From assembly GCA_910584545.1 (NCBI GenBank), contig CAJUBC010000049.1:1-16796 (forward strand): DNA of 16,796 bases, read 5' to 3'. Below the pieces are notes generated by a model. The model saw nothing but the letters and a program-made list of their open reading frames with translations. It was not told the origin of the DNA and searched no databases. This stretch comes from an uncultured Muribaculaceae bacterium (lineage in GTDB: Bacteria > Bacteroidota > Bacteroidia > Bacteroidales > Muribaculaceae). The position numbers and the translations under genes are program-made. Positions within the stretch are counted from its first letter, which is position 1; every line of letters begins with the position of its first letter. Below, one piece after another: positions 7,916 through 16,579 of the stretch.

Positions 7916-10900
7916 TTATTTCATCAGGGCCTTGACCGCTGCCTCGAGCTGCGCGTCTTTACCACGGAGTTCATCGGCGGGGTCGTTGTAGACTGTGATG
8001 TCGGGATTCAGCTGCTTGTTCTCGAGCGCGTTGCCGTTGAGGTCGGAATTAGTGACCTGCGGGATGCCGAAGACGATTGTGGGGTCGATCTGAGTCTCCC
8101 ACCATACGGCTGTCATGGTTCCCGGTATTGGTGCTCCGACAAGCTTGCCGATTCCGAGCGTCTTGTAGGTGTAGGGCGAACCGTGGGCATCGGAATAGTT
8201 GGCCTCGCTCACGAGCATCACCGATGGCTTGTGCCACTGCGAGAAGGGCTCGGAACCGATGTGGCGGCCTCTCGGAGTGAAGCGTACATACTCCTTGCCG
8301 CTGAGCAGTACGGCGAGGTCATTGTGTAGCCAGCCGCCGCCGTTCCAGCGGGTGTCGACCACCACTGCGTCGCAGTTGCGGTATTTGCCGAGAAGGCGGT
8401 CGTAGACTGCGTTGAAGCTCGGGGTGTCCATGCCGCGCACATGCACGTAACCGATCTTTCCCCCGGAGATGGAGTCGACGTATGCTTCGTTGCGCTCAAC
8501 CCAGCGGCTGTAAAGCAGCTCGGAGAGGTCGCCGTTCGAGATGGGACGTACGGTGACTGTGTCGGTCTTACCTGTGGCCTTGCGGCGGATCTCGAGGCGT
8601 GTGCGTTTGTCGGCTTTCCCTTCGAGAAGCGGAGCGATGTCCATGCCTGCGGCTATCTTCTCCCCGTCGATGGCGAGGATCACGTCGCCGGGACGCACGT
8701 CGGCCTTTTTAGTGGAGAGGGGACCGCCGGCAACGGCTTCCGCCACCTCGACGCCTTCACCTTTGAAGTCGGGTGTGTAGAACGCGCCAAGGCTTGCGGT
8801 GCTCATGGCCGGACCGCCACCGTAATAGCGGCCTCCGGTGTGCGAGGCGTTGAGCTCGCCTAAGATTTCGCTAAGCAGGATGGCGAAGTCGTCGTTGTTG
8901 GAGATATAGGGAAGGAATTCACGGTAATGGTCGCCGTAATATTTCCAGTCCACGCCATGCAGGTTCTCGTCGTAGAATTTGTCGGCTACCTGACGCAGCA
9001 TGTGCTCGTAGATGTATTCGCGCTCAAGAGAGGGCCGGCGGTCGTAGGGAGCCTCGAACTCAATATTCTTCACATCCCCCTTGGCGAGGTCCACCTTCTT
9101 CATGCCGGAGCCTGTGATGACGAATACATTCTCTCCCTTGGCATCGGTTTCGATGCCTCCGGAGACACCTTTTATGAGAAGCTTGGTGTCGCCGTCGCGG
9201 AGATTGCGCTCAAATAGATTGGCGCCTCCTTCGGTAGCCATAGCCACGTAATAGAGCTTATCCCCCTTGGGAGAGAGAAGATAGTCGCCAAGCAGCGATG
9301 AGGAGCCTGTGAGGCGCGCCATGCGGTGACGGCGGTTATCCGTGTCAAGCTGGATAGGTTTCGTCTCCTTCTTGTCGGCTTTATCTTTCTTGGAATCCTT
9401 ACCCTTCTTGCCTTTCTTATCTTTAGAGGCCGTTTCCTCCTCTTTCTTCTGTTTTTCCTGTTCGGCCTGTTCCTTCAGCTTTGCCTCCTCTTCGGTTGCG
9501 TTGAAGTCATCCCATGCATCCTGATCGAGCGCCATGAGGATGATATCGCCCTGATTGCCCCAGGAACCGTGGCTCTTCATGCCGTACCTGCCTGTCTCGT
9601 AGGTCACGGCTTTGCCCCCGAGCGCCCATTTCGCGTTGCCGTCGGCATAGCCGCTTTCCGTCAGGTCGACGAATCCGGAGCCGTCGGCGTTTACCATGGC
9701 GACGTCCACATTGTTCCAGCCTCCCTCACCTATGTATCCGATAAGAAGGCGCTGGCTGTCGGGACTCCACTCGAAGGGAACGTCGCCGTCGACGTATGAA
9801 TAGTTGTACTTCCCGTCAAGGGCGGTGTTGACTTTCTTGCTCTTCACGTCGATCACGCGAAGTTCCGTGCGGTCCTCAAGGAACGCAACCTTCTTGCCGT
9901 CAGGACTGAACGCGGGCTGCTGCGCGGTGCGTTCTCCCTTGTAGAGCGGTTTCTCCACGATTTCGGTCGCGTAGGCGAATCTCTTTTCCGCCGGGTTCTT
10001 TATTTCGGCTGTGAAAAGCTGCCACTGTCCGTCGCGGTCGGAATCATAGACAAGAGTCCGTCCGTCGGGAGCGAAGTCCACGGTGCGTTCCTGCGCGGGA
10101 GTGTCGGTGATGCGGCGTGTGGTTTTGTATTCCACATCGGTGACGTAGATATCGCCGCGCAGTACGAAGGCGAGTTCCTTGCCGTCGGGCGAAACCGCCA
10201 TGCTGGTGGCTCCGGAATTCACGTATTTCTTCACCAGATCGCCGTCATACTGGTCGGCGGCTATCGTCACGTCCACCTTCCGGGGCTCCGCGCCGGGACG
10301 CATGGTGTAGAGCTGGCCGTCCCAGCTGAAGGCGAGGGTGCCGTCGGAGGCTATCGAGAGGGAGCGTACCGGATGGCGCTCGAACGTCGTTAGGACCTTG
10401 CGCCGGCTGCCGTCGAGCGAGGAGTATGCCACGTTCAGCGTGCCGTTCTCCTCGGTCACATAGTAATAGCCTTTGCCGTCGGGAGCCCATACCGGATTGA
10501 GGTCATGGCCGTTGAAATTAGTCAGTTTGGTGAATTTACCGTTGTCGAGCAGCCAGATGTCGGATGTGCCGGAGGAGCGCTCATGTTTGCGCCAGGCATT
10601 CTCCACTCCTTTCTTGTCCTGGAAGAGCATCTTGCCGTCGGGCGAGAAGCTTGCGGCCAGGGCCGGAAAGGAGAGCCACAGTTCGGGTCGCGAGCCTGGC
10701 TTGTCGAGGTTGATGGAGTAGACGTTGCTCTGGCCCGGGAACCTGATGGAGCGGTCGGAGCCGAGGTCCTTGCTTGTTATGGCGAGATTGCTCGCGTCGA
10801 TGAAGGCGAGCGGCTGCTCGTCGGCGCTTGATGTGGTGAGCCTTACCGGAGTGCCACCTCCGGCAGCCACGGTGTACACATCGAGGCTACCCTCGCGTTT

Positions 10901-11155
10901 GCTGGCGAAGGCGAGCGTCTTGCCGTCGGGGCTCCACACCGGCGTGGTGTCGTATGCCTTGCCTGTCGTTATCTGGCGGGCTGTCCCTCCGGCTGTGGGC
11001 ACGGTGAAAATGTCTCCCTTGTAAGTGAATGCGATCGTGGATCCGTCGGGCGAGATAGCCGAGTTGCGGAGCCATGAAGGAGTCTGCGCGGGAGTCTGTG
11101 CCGCGGCTGCGGTCGCGAGGACCGCGGCGATGATGGTTAGCAGAGTCTTTTTCAT
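7916..11155 (-). CDS. Tricorn-like S41 family serine peptidase with beta-propeller and PDZ domains
   Basis: This 1079-residue periplasmic protease is related to archaeal tricorn. The signal peptide (1-19) is cut before Gln20. Residues about 27-540 carry repeated PD40/WD40-like blades (SPDGST, WSPDGKTLAF, SPDGKELAF, APDGRTLVY, FSPDGKKVAF, EWSPDSQRL). A Lys/Glu linker at about 555-600 interrupts the propeller region, which resumes to about 700. A helical tricorn-C1-like part follows at about 706-770, PDZ at about 785-870, and the S41 core to the end. The tricorn catalytic residues have counterparts: Ser771-His772 (NASHTG), Ser988-Asp989 (NYSDAHG) and Glu1045 (ENKQLNPD), with WNGGGW (937-942) near the oxyanion hole. 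It begins only eight bases after folK stops, so it is probably the last gene of the rimP operon. It is likely to digest peptides or misfolded proteins in the periplasm. No type IX secretion domain is seen. Confidence 0.93.
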   Translation of the reverse strand: MKKTLLTIIAAVLATAAAAQTPAQTPSWLRNSAISPDGSTIAFTYKGDIFTVPTAGGTARQITTGKAYDTTPVWSPDGKTLAFASKREGSLDVYTVAAGGGTPVRLTTSSADEQPLAFIDASNLAITSKDLGSDRSIRFPGQSNVYSINLDKPGSRPELWLSFPALAASFSPDGKMLFQDKKGVENAWRKHERSSGTSDIWLLDNGKFTKLTNFNGHDLNPVWAPDGKGYYYVTEENGTLNVAYSSLDGSRRKVLTTFERHPVRSLSIASDGTLAFSWDGQLYTMRPGAEPRKVDVTIAADQYDGDLVKKYVNSGATSMAVSPDGKELAFVLRGDIYVTDVEYKTTRRITDTPAQERTVDFAPDGRTLVYDSDRDGQWQLFTAEIKNPAEKRFAYATEIVEKPLYKGERTAQQPAFSPDGKKVAFLEDRTELRVIDVKSKKVNTALDGKYNYSYVDGDVPFEWSPDSQRLLIGYIGEGGWNNVDVAMVNADGSGFVDLTESGYADGNAKWALGGKAVTYETGRYGMKSHGSWGNQGDIILMALDQDAWDDFNATEEEAKLKEQAEQEKQKKEEETASKDKKGKKGKDSKKDKADKKETKPIQLDTDNRRHRMARLTGSSSLLGDYLLSPKGDKLYYVAMATEGGANLFERNLRDGDTKLLIKGVSGGIETDAKGENVFVITGSGMKKVDLAKGDVKNIEFEAPYDRRPSLEREYIYEHMLRQVADKFYDENLHGVDWKYYGDHYREFLPYISNNDDFAILLSEILGELNASHTGGRYYGGGPAMSTASLGAFYTPDFKGEGVEVAEAVAGGPLSTKKADVRPGDVILAIDGEKIAAGMDIAPLLEGKADKRTRLEIRRKATGKTDTVTVRPISNGDLSELLYSRWVERNEAYVDSISGGKIGYVHVRGMDTPSFNAVYDRLLGKYRNCDAVVVDTRWNGGGWLHNDLAVLLSGKEYVRFTPRGRHIGSEPFSQWHKPSVMLVSEANYSDAHGSPYTYKTLGIGKLVGAPIPGTMTAVWWETQIDPTIVFGIPQVTNSDLNGNALENKQLNPDITVYNDPADELRGKDAQLEAAVKALMK

Positions 11156-11163
11156 GATATGGT

Positions 11164-11661
11164 TTATAGATCTTTGTTTGCGTTAGGTTCGGGAAGTTCC
11201 TCAAGCATCTCGGCGCAAGTCAGCCCCGTGGCGGGATGGCGCCACGTAGGAGCGAGTTCGGCCATCGGTTCGAGGAAGAATCGTCGCTCGGCCAGATGCG
11301 GATGCGGCACCTTTAGCGTGTCGGTGTCGATCTGCAGCTCGTCGACAGCCACGATGTCGATGTCGACCGTACGGTCTCGGTATGAGCCGTCGGCATTGCG
11401 GTGCGGACGTGGGTCGAGACGGTGCTCAATCTCCTGAAAGATGGCGAGGACCTCTTCAGGCTTTTTGTCGGAAATGAACATCATTCCGATGTTGCAGAAA
11501 ACATTAGTGGAATCGAAACCCCATGGTTCCGATTCCACTTTATGAGAAATCTCGAAATATCCGAATCGTTCCTCCACGGCACGGGCGGCTTTGCTGATGT
11601 TCAGCGCCCGCGGTCCGAGGTTGGAGCCGATGTTGATGAAGTAATGCATGTCATTAAGCAT
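11164..11661 (-). CDS. folK: 2-amino-4-hydroxy-6-hydroxymethyldihydropteridine diphosphokinase (HPPK)
   Basis: FolK transfers pyrophosphate from ATP to 6-hydroxymethyl-7,8-dihydropterin, the step before dihydropteroate synthase in folate synthesis, in the cytoplasm. The 165-residue reading shows the N-terminal FINIGSNLGPR, SEPWGF, and the signature RDRTVDIDIVAV followed by VPHPHLAERRFFLEPMAEL; the DID pair binds the two magnesium ions. The frame is open far upstream into infB, but that extension is Arg/Ser/Thr-rich shadow sequence and is not credible. Of the two near starts, ATG 11661 (MLNDMHYF) lies 13 bases after the infB stop and ATG 11649 (MHYFINIG) lies 25 bases after; the second is the tighter match to the family. 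Neither has a Shine-Dalgarno site, so translation may be coupled to infB. Confidence 0.93.
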   Translation of the reverse strand: MLNDMHYFINIGSNLGPRALNISKAARAVEERFGYFEISHKVESEPWGFDSTNVFCNIGMMFISDKKPEEVLAIFQEIEHRLDPRPHRNADGSYRDRTVDIDIVAVDELQIDTDTLKVPHPHLAERRFFLEPMAELAPTWRHPATGLTCAEMLEELPEPNANKDL

Positions 11662-11663
11662 TA
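11642..11663 (-). repeat. Inverted repeat over the folK start region
   Basis: TAATGC (11642-11647) and GCATTA (11658-11663) form a six-pair stem with a ten-base loop, and GCATTAATGC (11658-11667) is itself a perfect palindrome. Both candidate folK start codons lie in these arms. If the stem forms, ribosomes finishing infB, whose stop is only 11 bases away, would open it. The pairs are mostly A-T and the structure is weak. Confidence 0.35.
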
Positions 11664-11674
11664 ATGCGTTGATG

Positions 11675-14668
11675 TCAGAGCGATTTCTTGACCTCCACTT
11701 CCTCGTATGCCTCGATGAGGTCTCCCTCGCGGATGTCGTTGTAACCCTGGATGGAGAGACCGCAGTCGTAGCCGGAGACAACCTCCTTGACATCGTCCTT
11801 GAATCGCTTGAGCGAGCCGAGTTCGCCGGTGTAGATCACGATGCCGTCGCGGATCAAGCGCACCTTGGAGCTGCGCTTGATCTTTCCGTCGCGCACGATG
11901 GCTCCGGCTATCGTACCCACCTTCGAGATGTGGTAGGTCTGAAGCACTTCGGCAGTTCCGGTGATCTCCTCCTTGATTTCGGGCGAAAGCATCCCTTCCA
12001 TCGCGTCTTTGACTTCCTCGATCGCCTTGTAGATCACGGAGTAGAGGCGAATCTCGACACCTTCCTTCTCGGCTTCCTTGCGGGCGGCTCCCGAGGGACG
12101 CACCTGGAACCCGATGATGATGGCGTCGGATGCCGCAGCGAGGGTGACATCGCTTTCGGAGATGGCGCCCACACCCTTGTGGAGCACGTTGATCTGGATC
12201 TCAGGCGTGGAGAGCTTGAGCAACGAGTCTGAGAGGGCTTCGACCGAGCCGTCCACGTCTCCCTTGACCACGAGGTTGAGTTCGTGGAAGTCGTTGAGGG
12301 CGCGTCGGCGTCCGAGTTCCTCGAGTCCGAGGCGCTTGTTGGTGCGTAGACTGAGTTCGCGCTGCAGCTGCTCGCGCTTCGAGGCGATGTCGCGGGCCTC
12401 CTGCTCGGTGTCGAGCACGTTGAATGTGTCGCCGGCCTGGGGAGCGCCGTTGAGTCCGAGGATGAGCACCGGAGTGGCCGGGCCCGCTTCCTTCACGCGC
12501 TGGTTGCGCTCGTTGAACATTGCCTTCACCTTACCGTAGTTGGTGCCCGCCACGATTGCGTCGCCTACGCGGAGCGTTCCGTTCTGCACGAGCACGGTGG
12601 CAACGTAACCGCGTCCCTTATCGAGACTCGATTCTATCACCGAGCCGATGGCCGCGCGGTTCGGGTTGGCCTTGAGGTCGAGGAGCTCGGCTTCGAGAAG
12701 TACTTTCTCCATCAGTTCATCAACGCCGGTCCCTTTCTTGGCGGAGATGTCCTGGCTCTGATACTTGCCCCCCCATTCCTCCACGAGATAGTTCATGTTG
12801 GCAAGCTGCTGCTTGATATTGTCGGGGTTGGCCGCAGGTTTGTCTATCTTATTGATGGCGAACACCATGGGAACCCCGGCTGCGGTGGCGTGGTTGATGG
12901 CCTCCACCGTCTGCGGCATCACGTCGTCGTCTGCGGCGACAATGATGATGGCGAGGTCGGTCACCTTGGCTCCGCGGGCGCGCATGGCTGTGAACGCCTC
13001 GTGACCCGGAGTGTCGAGGAAGGTGATGTGGCGTCCGTCGTTGAGTTCCACGTTGTAGGCTCCGATGTGCTGCGTGATGCCTCCGGCCTCGCCGGCGATC
13101 ACGTTGGCCTTGCGGATGTAGTCGAGGAGCGATGTCTTACCGTGGTCCACATGTCCCATCACGGTCACGATCGGGGGACGGGGCATAAGGTCCTCCTCCT
13201 TGTCGACCGGATTCTCGATGGCTTCGGTGACGTCAGCGCTGACGAAGTCGGTCTCAAATCCGAACTCTTCGGCCACGATGGTAATGGTCTCGGCGTCGAG
13301 ACGCTGGTTTATCGACACCATCACGCCGAGGTTCATGCAGGTGGCTATGACCTTGTTGACGGGCACGTCCATGAGGTTCGCGAGGTCGTTTGCAGTGACG
13401 AACTCGGTGATTTTGAGTATCTTGCTCTCGGCTGCCTCGCGCTCGGCGTTCTCCATCTCGCGGTGATGCATCTCCTCGCGTTTCTCCTTGCGGAACTTCA
13501 CGCTCTTCTTCACCGACTTGTTGGTGAGGCGTGCGAGGGTTTCTTTCACCTGCTTCTGTACGTCTTCGCTGTTTACCTCGACCTTCACGGGACGTTTGTC
13601 ACGCTTCTTGCCTCGGTCGCGATCGCGTCCTGCACCGCCCTGACCCTGCTGGCCGTTGCGGTTGTCGGGACGCTGTTCTTTCTTGCGGCTGTCGGTGCCG
13701 AATCCAGGCTGCTGTGTGGCCTTCTCGATGTCGACTTTCTCTTTGCCTATGCGTTTGCGCTTCTTACGGTCGGAATCGGCCGCGCGTCCGCGTTCAGCCT
13801 TGCTTTTCTTGCGCGGACGGGTGCTCTGGTTGAGCGCAGAGAGGTCGATCTTGCCCACTACCTTCAGGCCGGGTGCCTGAGGCTGCGCTCCTCCGAGACG
13901 AAAGGGCGTGGCATCGGCGCCGGTCTGCGCGGCGAGCGATGTCGGCTCCGTCTGTGCGGACTCCGTCTGTGCGGGTTTCGGAGTATCCTTAGGCACTTCA
14001 GGTTTCGGCGCGGCCTTGGGCGCTTCTGTCTTGGGCGCGGGCTTGGGCGCCGGTTTGGGCATAGGCTTGTGCTCTGCCTTCGGCTCTTTCGGTTTCACCT
14101 CCGCTTTGGGTGCTTCCGCCTTGGGCGCGGGCTTGGAACCCTCTTTCGCAGGCTCCTTGGCACGCTCCTTTATCGTCTCGTTCGCCGGTTCTTTCACGGG
14201 AGCGGCAGCAGGGACCTCCTGTTTCGGCTCGGCAGCCGGAGTGGCGGCCTTCACCTCAGGTGCGGGCGTAGGCTCTTTCTTGATTTCGGGTTTGACATCC
14301 GTGGCCGAATCGACGGCGGCCTTTGCGCTTTCAGTAACGGCTTTGAGACCGGCTTTGGGATTGTCAAGGTCTATGGTGCCCAGAATCTTGGGACCGGCGG
14401 AGCGCCGGTCGGCTTCCGGACGGGCTACGCGCTGCTCTTTGCGGGGTTTCTCTTTCTTCTCTTCGCGGCGGGTCCCGAATATTTTCTCTGCGTCTGCCTT
14501 TGTGCTCTTGTCGCTGCTGAACTCTTTGGTCAGCATGTCGACGGCATCGGTGTCGATCCGGGCGTTGGGACCCTCGTCGACCTCGATGTTGTGCTTCCGC
14601 AGGAATTCAACGGCAGTGCTGACTCCTACGTTGAGGTCTCTTGCTACTTTACTGATTTTTGTGCGCAT
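11675..14668 (-). CDS. infB: Translation initiation factor IF-2
   Basis: This 997-residue GTPase brings formyl-Met-tRNA to the 30S subunit and promotes 50S joining. An IF2_N-type domain is at 1-45 (RTKISKVARDLNVGVSTAVEF). A long disordered linker rich in Lys, Pro, Ala and Glu runs to about 400, the second IF2_N domain is at about 417-470, and the G domain starts at about 498. All G motifs are present: GHVDHGKTS (505-513), DTPGH (552-556), NKID (606-609) and SAK (642-644). Domains II and III follow, and the tRNA-binding C2 domain ends at EAYEEVEVKKSL. The length is usual for Bacteroidales. The linker is bounded by two related motifs, KILGTIDL (94-101) and KVVGKIDL (269-276). It lies 70 bases after nusA and 13 before folK, in the rimP operon. 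Confidence 0.97.
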   Translation of the reverse strand: MRTKISKVARDLNVGVSTAVEFLRKHNIEVDEGPNARIDTDAVDMLTKEFSSDKSTKADAEKIFGTRREEKKEKPRKEQRVARPEADRRSAGPKILGTIDLDNPKAGLKAVTESAKAAVDSATDVKPEIKKEPTPAPEVKAATPAAEPKQEVPAAAPVKEPANETIKERAKEPAKEGSKPAPKAEAPKAEVKPKEPKAEHKPMPKPAPKPAPKTEAPKAAPKPEVPKDTPKPAQTESAQTEPTSLAAQTGADATPFRLGGAQPQAPGLKVVGKIDLSALNQSTRPRKKSKAERGRAADSDRKKRKRIGKEKVDIEKATQQPGFGTDSRKKEQRPDNRNGQQGQGGAGRDRDRGKKRDKRPVKVEVNSEDVQKQVKETLARLTNKSVKKSVKFRKEKREEMHHREMENAEREAAESKILKITEFVTANDLANLMDVPVNKVIATCMNLGVMVSINQRLDAETITIVAEEFGFETDFVSADVTEAIENPVDKEEDLMPRPPIVTVMGHVDHGKTSLLDYIRKANVIAGEAGGITQHIGAYNVELNDGRHITFLDTPGHEAFTAMRARGAKVTDLAIIIVAADDDVMPQTVEAINHATAAGVPMVFAINKIDKPAANPDNIKQQLANMNYLVEEWGGKYQSQDISAKKGTGVDELMEKVLLEAELLDLKANPNRAAIGSVIESSLDKGRGYVATVLVQNGTLRVGDAIVAGTNYGKVKAMFNERNQRVKEAGPATPVLILGLNGAPQAGDTFNVLDTEQEARDIASKREQLQRELSLRTNKRLGLEELGRRRALNDFHELNLVVKGDVDGSVEALSDSLLKLSTPEIQINVLHKGVGAISESDVTLAAASDAIIIGFQVRPSGAARKEAEKEGVEIRLYSVIYKAIEEVKDAMEGMLSPEIKEEITGTAEVLQTYHISKVGTIAGAIVRDGKIKRSSKVRLIRDGIVIYTGELGSLKRFKDDVKEVVSGYDCGLSIQGYNDIREGDLIEAYEEVEVKKSL
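13949..14131 (-). repeat. Degenerate Pro-Lys-Ala-Glu repeat tract in the IF-2 linker
   Basis: IF-2 residues 180-240 consist of irregular short units such as PKAEAPKAE, KPAPKPAPK and EAPKAAPKPE. In DNA these appear as recurring GGGCGC/CTTGGG-type blocks on the + strand. The tract is coding, in frame and likely disordered. Such repeats change length easily between strains. Confidence 0.7.
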
Positions 14669-14738
14669 ATATAATGGTTAGTGTTTACAATAATTAGTTT
14701 GACTCCCTCTCTTCGGGGGATGTCGGAGCGGGGGATGC

Positions 14739-15986
14739 TCAGTCCTCGAATTCGGCGCGGAGCACCTCGAGCACCTGCTCGAGGGTGGAGTCCTCGAGGT
14801 CGGCCTGATCGAGCACCTCGCGGGGCGCGTTGAGCACGGCCTTGGCTGTGCCCAGTCCGAGGTCCTTGAGGGCCTCGATCACCCACTCGTCGATTTCGTC
14901 GCGGAACTCGTCGAGGTAGATGTCCTCCTCGCCCTCCTCGATGTCGCGGTATACGTCGATGGCGTAGCCGGTGAGCATGATGGCGAGGCGGATGTTGAGT
15001 CCTCCCTTGCCGATGGCGAGGCTCACCTCGTCGGGGTGCAGGAACACCTCGGCCTTCTTCTCCTCCTCGTTGAGACGGATGGATGAGATCTTGGCGGGGC
15101 TGAGCGCGCGCTGGATATAGAGCTGAGGATTGGAGGTGTATGAGATTACGTCGATGTTCTCGTTGTGGAGCTCGCGGACGATGCCATGGATGCGGCTACC
15201 CTTGATGCCCACGCACGCTCCCACCGGATCGATGCGGTCGTCGTAGCTCTCCACGGCGATCTTGGCGCGCTCGCCCGGCTTGCGGGCCACATCTTTGATT
15301 GTGATCAGTCCGTCGTGTATCTCGGGAACTTCCTGCTCGAAGAGGCGGCGCAGGAACCGGTTGTCGGTACGCGAGATGATCACCTTCGGGTTGCTGTTGG
15401 GGTTGTCCACGCGCTTCACTATGGCGCGGACCATGTCGCCCTTGCGGAAGAAATCGCCCGGAATCTGCTCCTCCTTGGGGAGGATCAGTTCGTTCTGCTC
15501 CTCGTCGAGAAGAAGCATCTCGCGCTTCCATATCTGATGCACCTCGCCGGTGATGATCTCACCCTCGAGCTGCTTGAATCTGGAGGTGATGGCGTCTTTC
15601 TGGAGGTCGAGTATCTTCGACTGCAGGGTCTGGCGGAGGTTGAGGATGGCCCTGCGTCCGAATTTCTCGAAGAAAATCTGCTTGGCGACCTCTTCGCCGA
15701 TCTCACACTCCGGGTCGATCTCGCGCGCCTCGGTGAGTCCGATCTGACGGTCGGCGTTCTCGACCTCTCCGTCGGGCACGACTATCAGGTTCTGGTATAT
15801 CTCGCAGTCTCCCTTGTCGGGATTCATGATCACGTCGAAGTTGTCGTCGGAGCCGAACTGCTTAGCAAGCACGTTGCGGAAGGATTCCTCCAGCACCGAT
15901 ATCATAGTGGTCTTGTCGATGTTCTTGAGCTCCTTGAACTCGCGAAACCGGTCGACCATGTTTACTGTCTCAGCTTTCTTAGCCAT
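14739..15986 (-). CDS. nusA: Transcription termination/antitermination factor NusA
   Basis: This 415-residue RNA polymerase-binding protein governs pausing, termination and antitermination and links transcription to translation. Residues 1 to about 135 form the polymerase-binding N-terminal domain. S1 lies at about 140-210 (EGEIITGEVHQIWKREMLLL). KH1 carries the GxxG loop GIKG (260-263, VGACVGIKGSRI), and KH2 carries AIGKGGLNIRLA (324-335). The last 50 residues (WVIEALKDLGLGTAKAVL, ADLEDSTLEQVLEVL) resemble a helix-hairpin-helix or acidic-repeat module. The length suits Bacteroidetes, which lack the double acidic-repeat tail of E. coli NusA. ATG 15986 follows an AT-rich stretch. It sits 117 bases after rimP, the common rimP-nusA-infB order. 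Confidence 0.97.
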   Translation of the reverse strand: MAKKAETVNMVDRFREFKELKNIDKTTMISVLEESFRNVLAKQFGSDDNFDVIMNPDKGDCEIYQNLIVVPDGEVENADRQIGLTEAREIDPECEIGEEVAKQIFFEKFGRRAILNLRQTLQSKILDLQKDAITSRFKQLEGEIITGEVHQIWKREMLLLDEEQNELILPKEEQIPGDFFRKGDMVRAIVKRVDNPNSNPKVIISRTDNRFLRRLFEQEVPEIHDGLITIKDVARKPGERAKIAVESYDDRIDPVGACVGIKGSRIHGIVRELHNENIDVISYTSNPQLYIQRALSPAKISSIRLNEEEKKAEVFLHPDEVSLAIGKGGLNIRLAIMLTGYAIDVYRDIEEGEEDIYLDEFRDEIDEWVIEALKDLGLGTAKAVLNAPREVLDQADLEDSTLEQVLEVLRAEFED

Positions 15987-16103
15987 AATGAATTACTGAT
16001 GTATTATAGTTAAGAGCATGTCTGAACCCGCCCGGATCCATCCGATGCCCTTAGTGGTTAAATCATGTCGGAAGCCGTCCTGCCGGAACTCGCCGGAGCG
16101 GTC

Positions 16104-16568
16104 TTAGAATTCGAAGATGTATTTCACGGACTTCGCTTCGGAGTAGGCGAAACGCTTCTTTTCGGTCACTTCCACGGGGCGCTTCTCTCCCTCGCGGCGT
16201 ACACGGGTGCGGATGTCTACGGCAAAGCCGTCGTCGTCCACATTCCTGAGCGTGCCCCGGTATTTCTTGCCGTCCGTGGCGAGTACCTCCACCTCGTTGC
16301 CGATGTTTTTCTCGTACTGCCCGCGGACCTTGAACGGCGCGGTGAGCCCCGCCGATCCGACCTCCAGCTCGTAGTCCTCCGGCTCACGGGGGAACGCCTC
16401 TTCGATTGCCCTGGAGAGCTCCATGCAGTAATCGATGTCAACTCCCTCTACGGAGTCTATCTCGATCTTTATCTCGTTGGAGGCACTGACGCTCAGGTCT
16501 ACCAGAAAGTATCCGGTGCCGGCAAGCCGTGTCTCCAAAAAGGACATTAGTGCTGTCTTGTCTATCAT
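16104..16568 (-). CDS. rimP: Ribosome maturation factor RimP
   Basis: This 154-residue cytoplasmic protein helps assemble the 30S ribosomal subunit. The N-terminal alpha/beta domain shows EIDSVEGVDIDYCMELSRAI (36-55) and the conserved stretch YELEVGSAGLTAPF (66-79). A C-terminal SH3-like beta-barrel follows from about 82 (NEVEVLATDGKKYRGTL). It is the first gene of the operon in this window. Its start lies about 47 bases downstream of the predicted transcription start, behind a hairpin with a U-run. AGAAAG just upstream of the ATG is at best a weak ribosome-binding site. Confidence 0.95.
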   Translation of the reverse strand: MIDKTALMSFLETRLAGTGYFLVDLSVSASNEIKIEIDSVEGVDIDYCMELSRAIEEAFPREPEDYELEVGSAGLTAPFKVRGQYEKNIGNEVEVLATDGKKYRGTLRNVDDDGFAVDIRTRVRREGEKRPVEVTEKKRFAYSEAKSVKYIFEF

Positions 16569-16579
16569 GAAATCTTTCT

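Noticed and set aside
7916..11155. Tricorn homolog as part of a cytoplasmic proteasome-like pathway
   Set aside because: The N-terminal signal peptide places it in the periplasm, and no proteasome or partner aminopeptidase gene is nearby.
11662..11793. N-terminal extension of folK by 44 codons
   Set aside because: It would overlap the end of infB and encodes an Arg/Ser/Thr-rich string unlike any HPPK; the family begins at the FINIGSNLG strand.
12890..14674. A 594-codon open frame on the + strand opposite infB
   Set aside because: It is fully antisense to IF-2, whose domains are unmistakable. The frame stays open because the GC-rich, Lys/Ala/Pro-coding codons rarely give stops on the other strand; its product is a Leu/Gly/Arg-rich string without a domain.
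15165..16013. A 282-codon open frame on the + strand opposite nusA
   Set aside because: Antisense shadow of NusA, with a Leu/Val/Asp-rich composition produced by complementing acidic and Lys codons.
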